From contig DGIN01000086.1 in NCBI GenBank assembly GCA_002387325.1, positions 1 through 15,214 of the forward strand: a stretch of DNA of 15,214 bases, written 5' to 3'. A program made the position numbers and the translations under genes. The notes below the pieces were generated by a model, which saw only the letters and a program-made list of their open reading frames with translations, ran no database searches and had not been told where the DNA came from. Positions 13,675 through 15,214 of the stretch are shown piece after piece (the stretch's first letter is position 1; each line of letters begins with the position of its first letter). This DNA comes from Bacteroidales bacterium UBA4621 (GTDB lineage Bacteria > Bacteroidota > Bacteroidia > Bacteroidales > Paludibacteraceae).

Positions 13675-14889
13675 TTAAAAGGAGTAGCCGATGCCGATGC
13701 CGAGTATGCCTTTGAATTGGACACGCTCTGCCATACCGAGCGACTGACCATTCTTATCAAACTTTTCGATTTTCACCCCGTTGTAGTACTTCATAGAAGT
13801 GGTGAGAGAGACTTGCAGGCATTTGAGGAACTGGTAGGAGACAGCCACGTCCCAATCGACATCGAAATTACCGAAGCGGCGGTTGTTGTCGCGGTAGCCC
13901 GTAAACTCCATACCCGAGAAATCTTTGCCGTTACCGAGGTCGGCATACATCTTGCCATCGGCATCGGTATAAATCTTGGTCTTGTCCCATGCATAGGGGG
14001 TATAAAGACCGAGCGTGGTCATAATCTTGAGGTCTTTGTAGGTGTAGTTGATTGCACCTTTTAGCGAGAGACCCAACTCGCAACGGATATTGCTGTGGTA
14101 GTTTTTCAAGACCTCGCCAGTCTGTTCGTTGGTGGTATATTTCCAAACCGAGTATTTGTCTTTGAGCGCATATTCCAGACCGGCAGCACCGTACTTGTCC
14201 ATCTGCTTCTGACGTGCCTCATCGGTGAGAGGGGTGTCATAGTATTTGGCATTTTCGTTGAGCCGTTTGCTGATGTAGGCAGTGGTAAGACGTCCTGCAA
14301 CGGGGGAGAGATAGACCGAGAAGATGTCGTTTGGTTTCCAGTCGATACCGACTGAGATGTCGGTGTAGGAAGGTGCGAGGAACTTGGAGATAACCGGGTC
14401 AAAATCCGCCGTACCGTTGTAGTTGCGACCGAGGTCGAACTGGCTCTGGAAGCCGCCGAGGATAGTCAGATACCACGATTTCTCAAACTCCCAACCAAAC
14501 TTGGTGGTGAAGTTGATACGGTCGCTCGATTTCTGGAACTTGTCGTAGTCCTGGTCTATCCACGAAAGACCGTATTCAAGGTCGAGGTTGGTATCCCAAG
14601 CCATATTGTTCTCGTGGTAGAGGAGACGCAGTTTGGTGGAAGCCACAGCATTGACGTTGTTGTTACCGCCGGCAGCCCAGTTCCAAAGCCCTGTGGCAGC
14701 GGCATTGAGTCCTACTACGCCGGAGAATTTCCATGCTTTCTCGCCGGTATCCACTTTCTTGAGGTCAGCTGCGGCAGTCTGTGCCGCTTTAGCCTGATTT
14801 TGAACGGTTGCTTTATCCACTTCCTGTGCCGAAACCATTGCGGTAAAAAGCAATGCAATGGTTGTAAGAGTAAAGAATTTGAATTTCAT
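13675..14889 (-). CDS. DUF3078 outer-membrane beta-barrel protein
   Basis: A 404-residue exported protein. A signal peptide (MKFKFFTLTTIALLFTAMVSA) is followed by Gln at about 22. The mature part opens with a short helical linker and WKFSGVVGLNAAATGLWNWAAGGNNNVN, a segment characteristic of DUF3078 proteins in Bacteroidota. The rest alternates aromatic and polar residues in strand-like blocks (LRLLYHENNMAWDTNLDLEYG, the YLTILGGFQSQF block, MKYYNGVKIEKFD) and ends in Phe, as outer-membrane barrels do. Function is unknown. It has its own consensus promoter and an 80-nt leader, and its stop abuts a heptamer array leading into the division/RNase operon. Confidence 0.85.
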   Translation of the reverse strand: MKFKFFTLTTIALLFTAMVSAQEVDKATVQNQAKAAQTAAADLKKVDTGEKAWKFSGVVGLNAAATGLWNWAAGGNNNVNAVASTKLRLLYHENNMAWDTNLDLEYGLSWIDQDYDKFQKSSDRINFTTKFGWEFEKSWYLTILGGFQSQFDLGRNYNGTADFDPVISKFLAPSYTDISVGIDWKPNDIFSVYLSPVAGRLTTAYISKRLNENAKYYDTPLTDEARQKQMDKYGAAGLEYALKDKYSVWKYTTNEQTGEVLKNYHSNIRCELGLSLKGAINYTYKDLKIMTTLGLYTPYAWDKTKIYTDADGKMYADLGNGKDFSGMEFTGYRDNNRRFGNFDVDWDVAVSYQFLKCLQVSLTTSMKYYNGVKIEKFDKNGQSLGMAERVQFKGILGIGIGYSF

Positions 14890-14978
14890 ATTTATTAAGT
14901 CGTTATATATCAGTATTTTTATTTCATCATATTGTCCATTATGGATGGAGCGTTTCCCCCTCCATTACAAAAACGCCA

Positions 14979-15010
14979 CAAAGGTACAAAAAAAAAGCGA
15001 CATCTACAAA
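14979..15010 (-). promoter_or_regulatory. Promoter of the DUF3078 gene
   Basis: On the minus strand TTTG (15010-15007), a 20-bp spacer containing a long T run, and TACCTTTG (14986-14979) form a perfect consensus. The leader to the ATG at 14889 is about 80 nt and contains a short hairpin, ATGGAG/CTCCAT. Confidence 0.8.
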
Positions 15011-15070
15011 TTATCTTTTTACGGAGAGAAAATAGACGGGAATAAGCCAACAGTTATTCTTTGACGATGC

Positions 15071-15214
15071 GAGACGCGTTGTCTCCATAGGGTTCTACAC
15101 GCTCCGACCGATAAATTACCGCGGGCGGGGTGCCCGCGTCCCCAGCGGGAAGTTGGTGCTATGTACAGGGTAAACGTTCGTTATACTCTTTGCATAGTAT
15201 GCGGAACAACCCGT
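15071..15214. repeat. Structured dispersed repeat, copy 2 (cut by window end)
   Basis: Diverged relative of 5824-5958 with the same order of landmarks. Its hairpin, CGGGCG-GGG-TGCCCG at 15122-15136, keeps the stem despite sequence change. A small GAGAC/GTCTC hairpin lies at its left end. It ends with AACAACCCGT at the window edge, so its true end may lie outside. Confidence 0.6.

Larger units (their letters stand above)
14890..15214. other. Non-coding right edge of the window
   Basis: No supported gene in 325 bp. It holds the DUF3078 leader and promoter, then from about 15071 the second copy of the structured dispersed repeat, which runs to the window edge. Confidence 0.75.

Overview
The window reads as a chromosomal segment of a Bacteroidales bacterium (phylum Bacteroidota), probably an uncultured gut or rumen type. 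The evidence is the gene order bamD - omega/Rpb6-like RNA polymerase subunit - coaBC, the Bacteroidales-type GltX, GdhA and DUF3078 proteins, repeated TTTG-N20-TAnnTTTG promoters typical of this phylum, and starts preceded by A/T-rich sequence instead of Shine-Dalgarno motifs. Base composition is close to even. I see no phage, insertion sequence, CRISPR array, tRNA or rRNA.

Layout. (1) 1-3055, plus strand: two promoters, then gltX, gmk (ATGA overlap) and nadD. (2) 3130-5765, plus strand: a promoter, bamD, the omega-like subunit gene, coaBC and a terminator. (3) 5710-6132, non-coding: the terminator, one copy of a dispersed structured repeat, and the gdhA terminator. (4) 6133-9745, minus strand: an NtrY-like histidine kinase followed by gdhA with its own promoter. 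(5) 9746-11314, plus strand: a CcdA/TauE/ArsG-like membrane protein, divergent from the kinase through interlocked promoters, then trmN. (6) 11315-15214, minus strand: a DUF3078 outer-membrane protein, a ZapB-like coiled-coil gene, zapA and rny, followed by a terminator shared with trmN. The right edge holds the DUF3078 promoter and a second copy of the structured repeat.

Most genes are housekeeping: charging of glutamate to tRNA, GMP phosphorylation, NAD and CoA biosynthesis, outer-membrane assembly, RNA polymerase, ammonium assimilation, tRNA modification, cell division and mRNA decay.

The unusual layer is repetitive DNA laid over these genes. A family of 7-bp-period arrays (NAATGYA-type and TTAATTG-type units) sits at gene junctions and inside genes, always in the same orientation relative to transcription. 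The arrays insert the same peptide (HNAQCTM) into NadD and TrmN, supply the stop codons of coaBC and the permease gene, and abut or contain non-ATG starts of nadD, coaBC, trmN and the ZapB-like gene. A separate palindromic repeat is inserted in frame in gltX. A third family, with a hairpin that shows a compensatory change, occurs at 5824-5958 and 15071-15214. These repeats are the best candidates for something under-described; none is a gene system in the usual sense.
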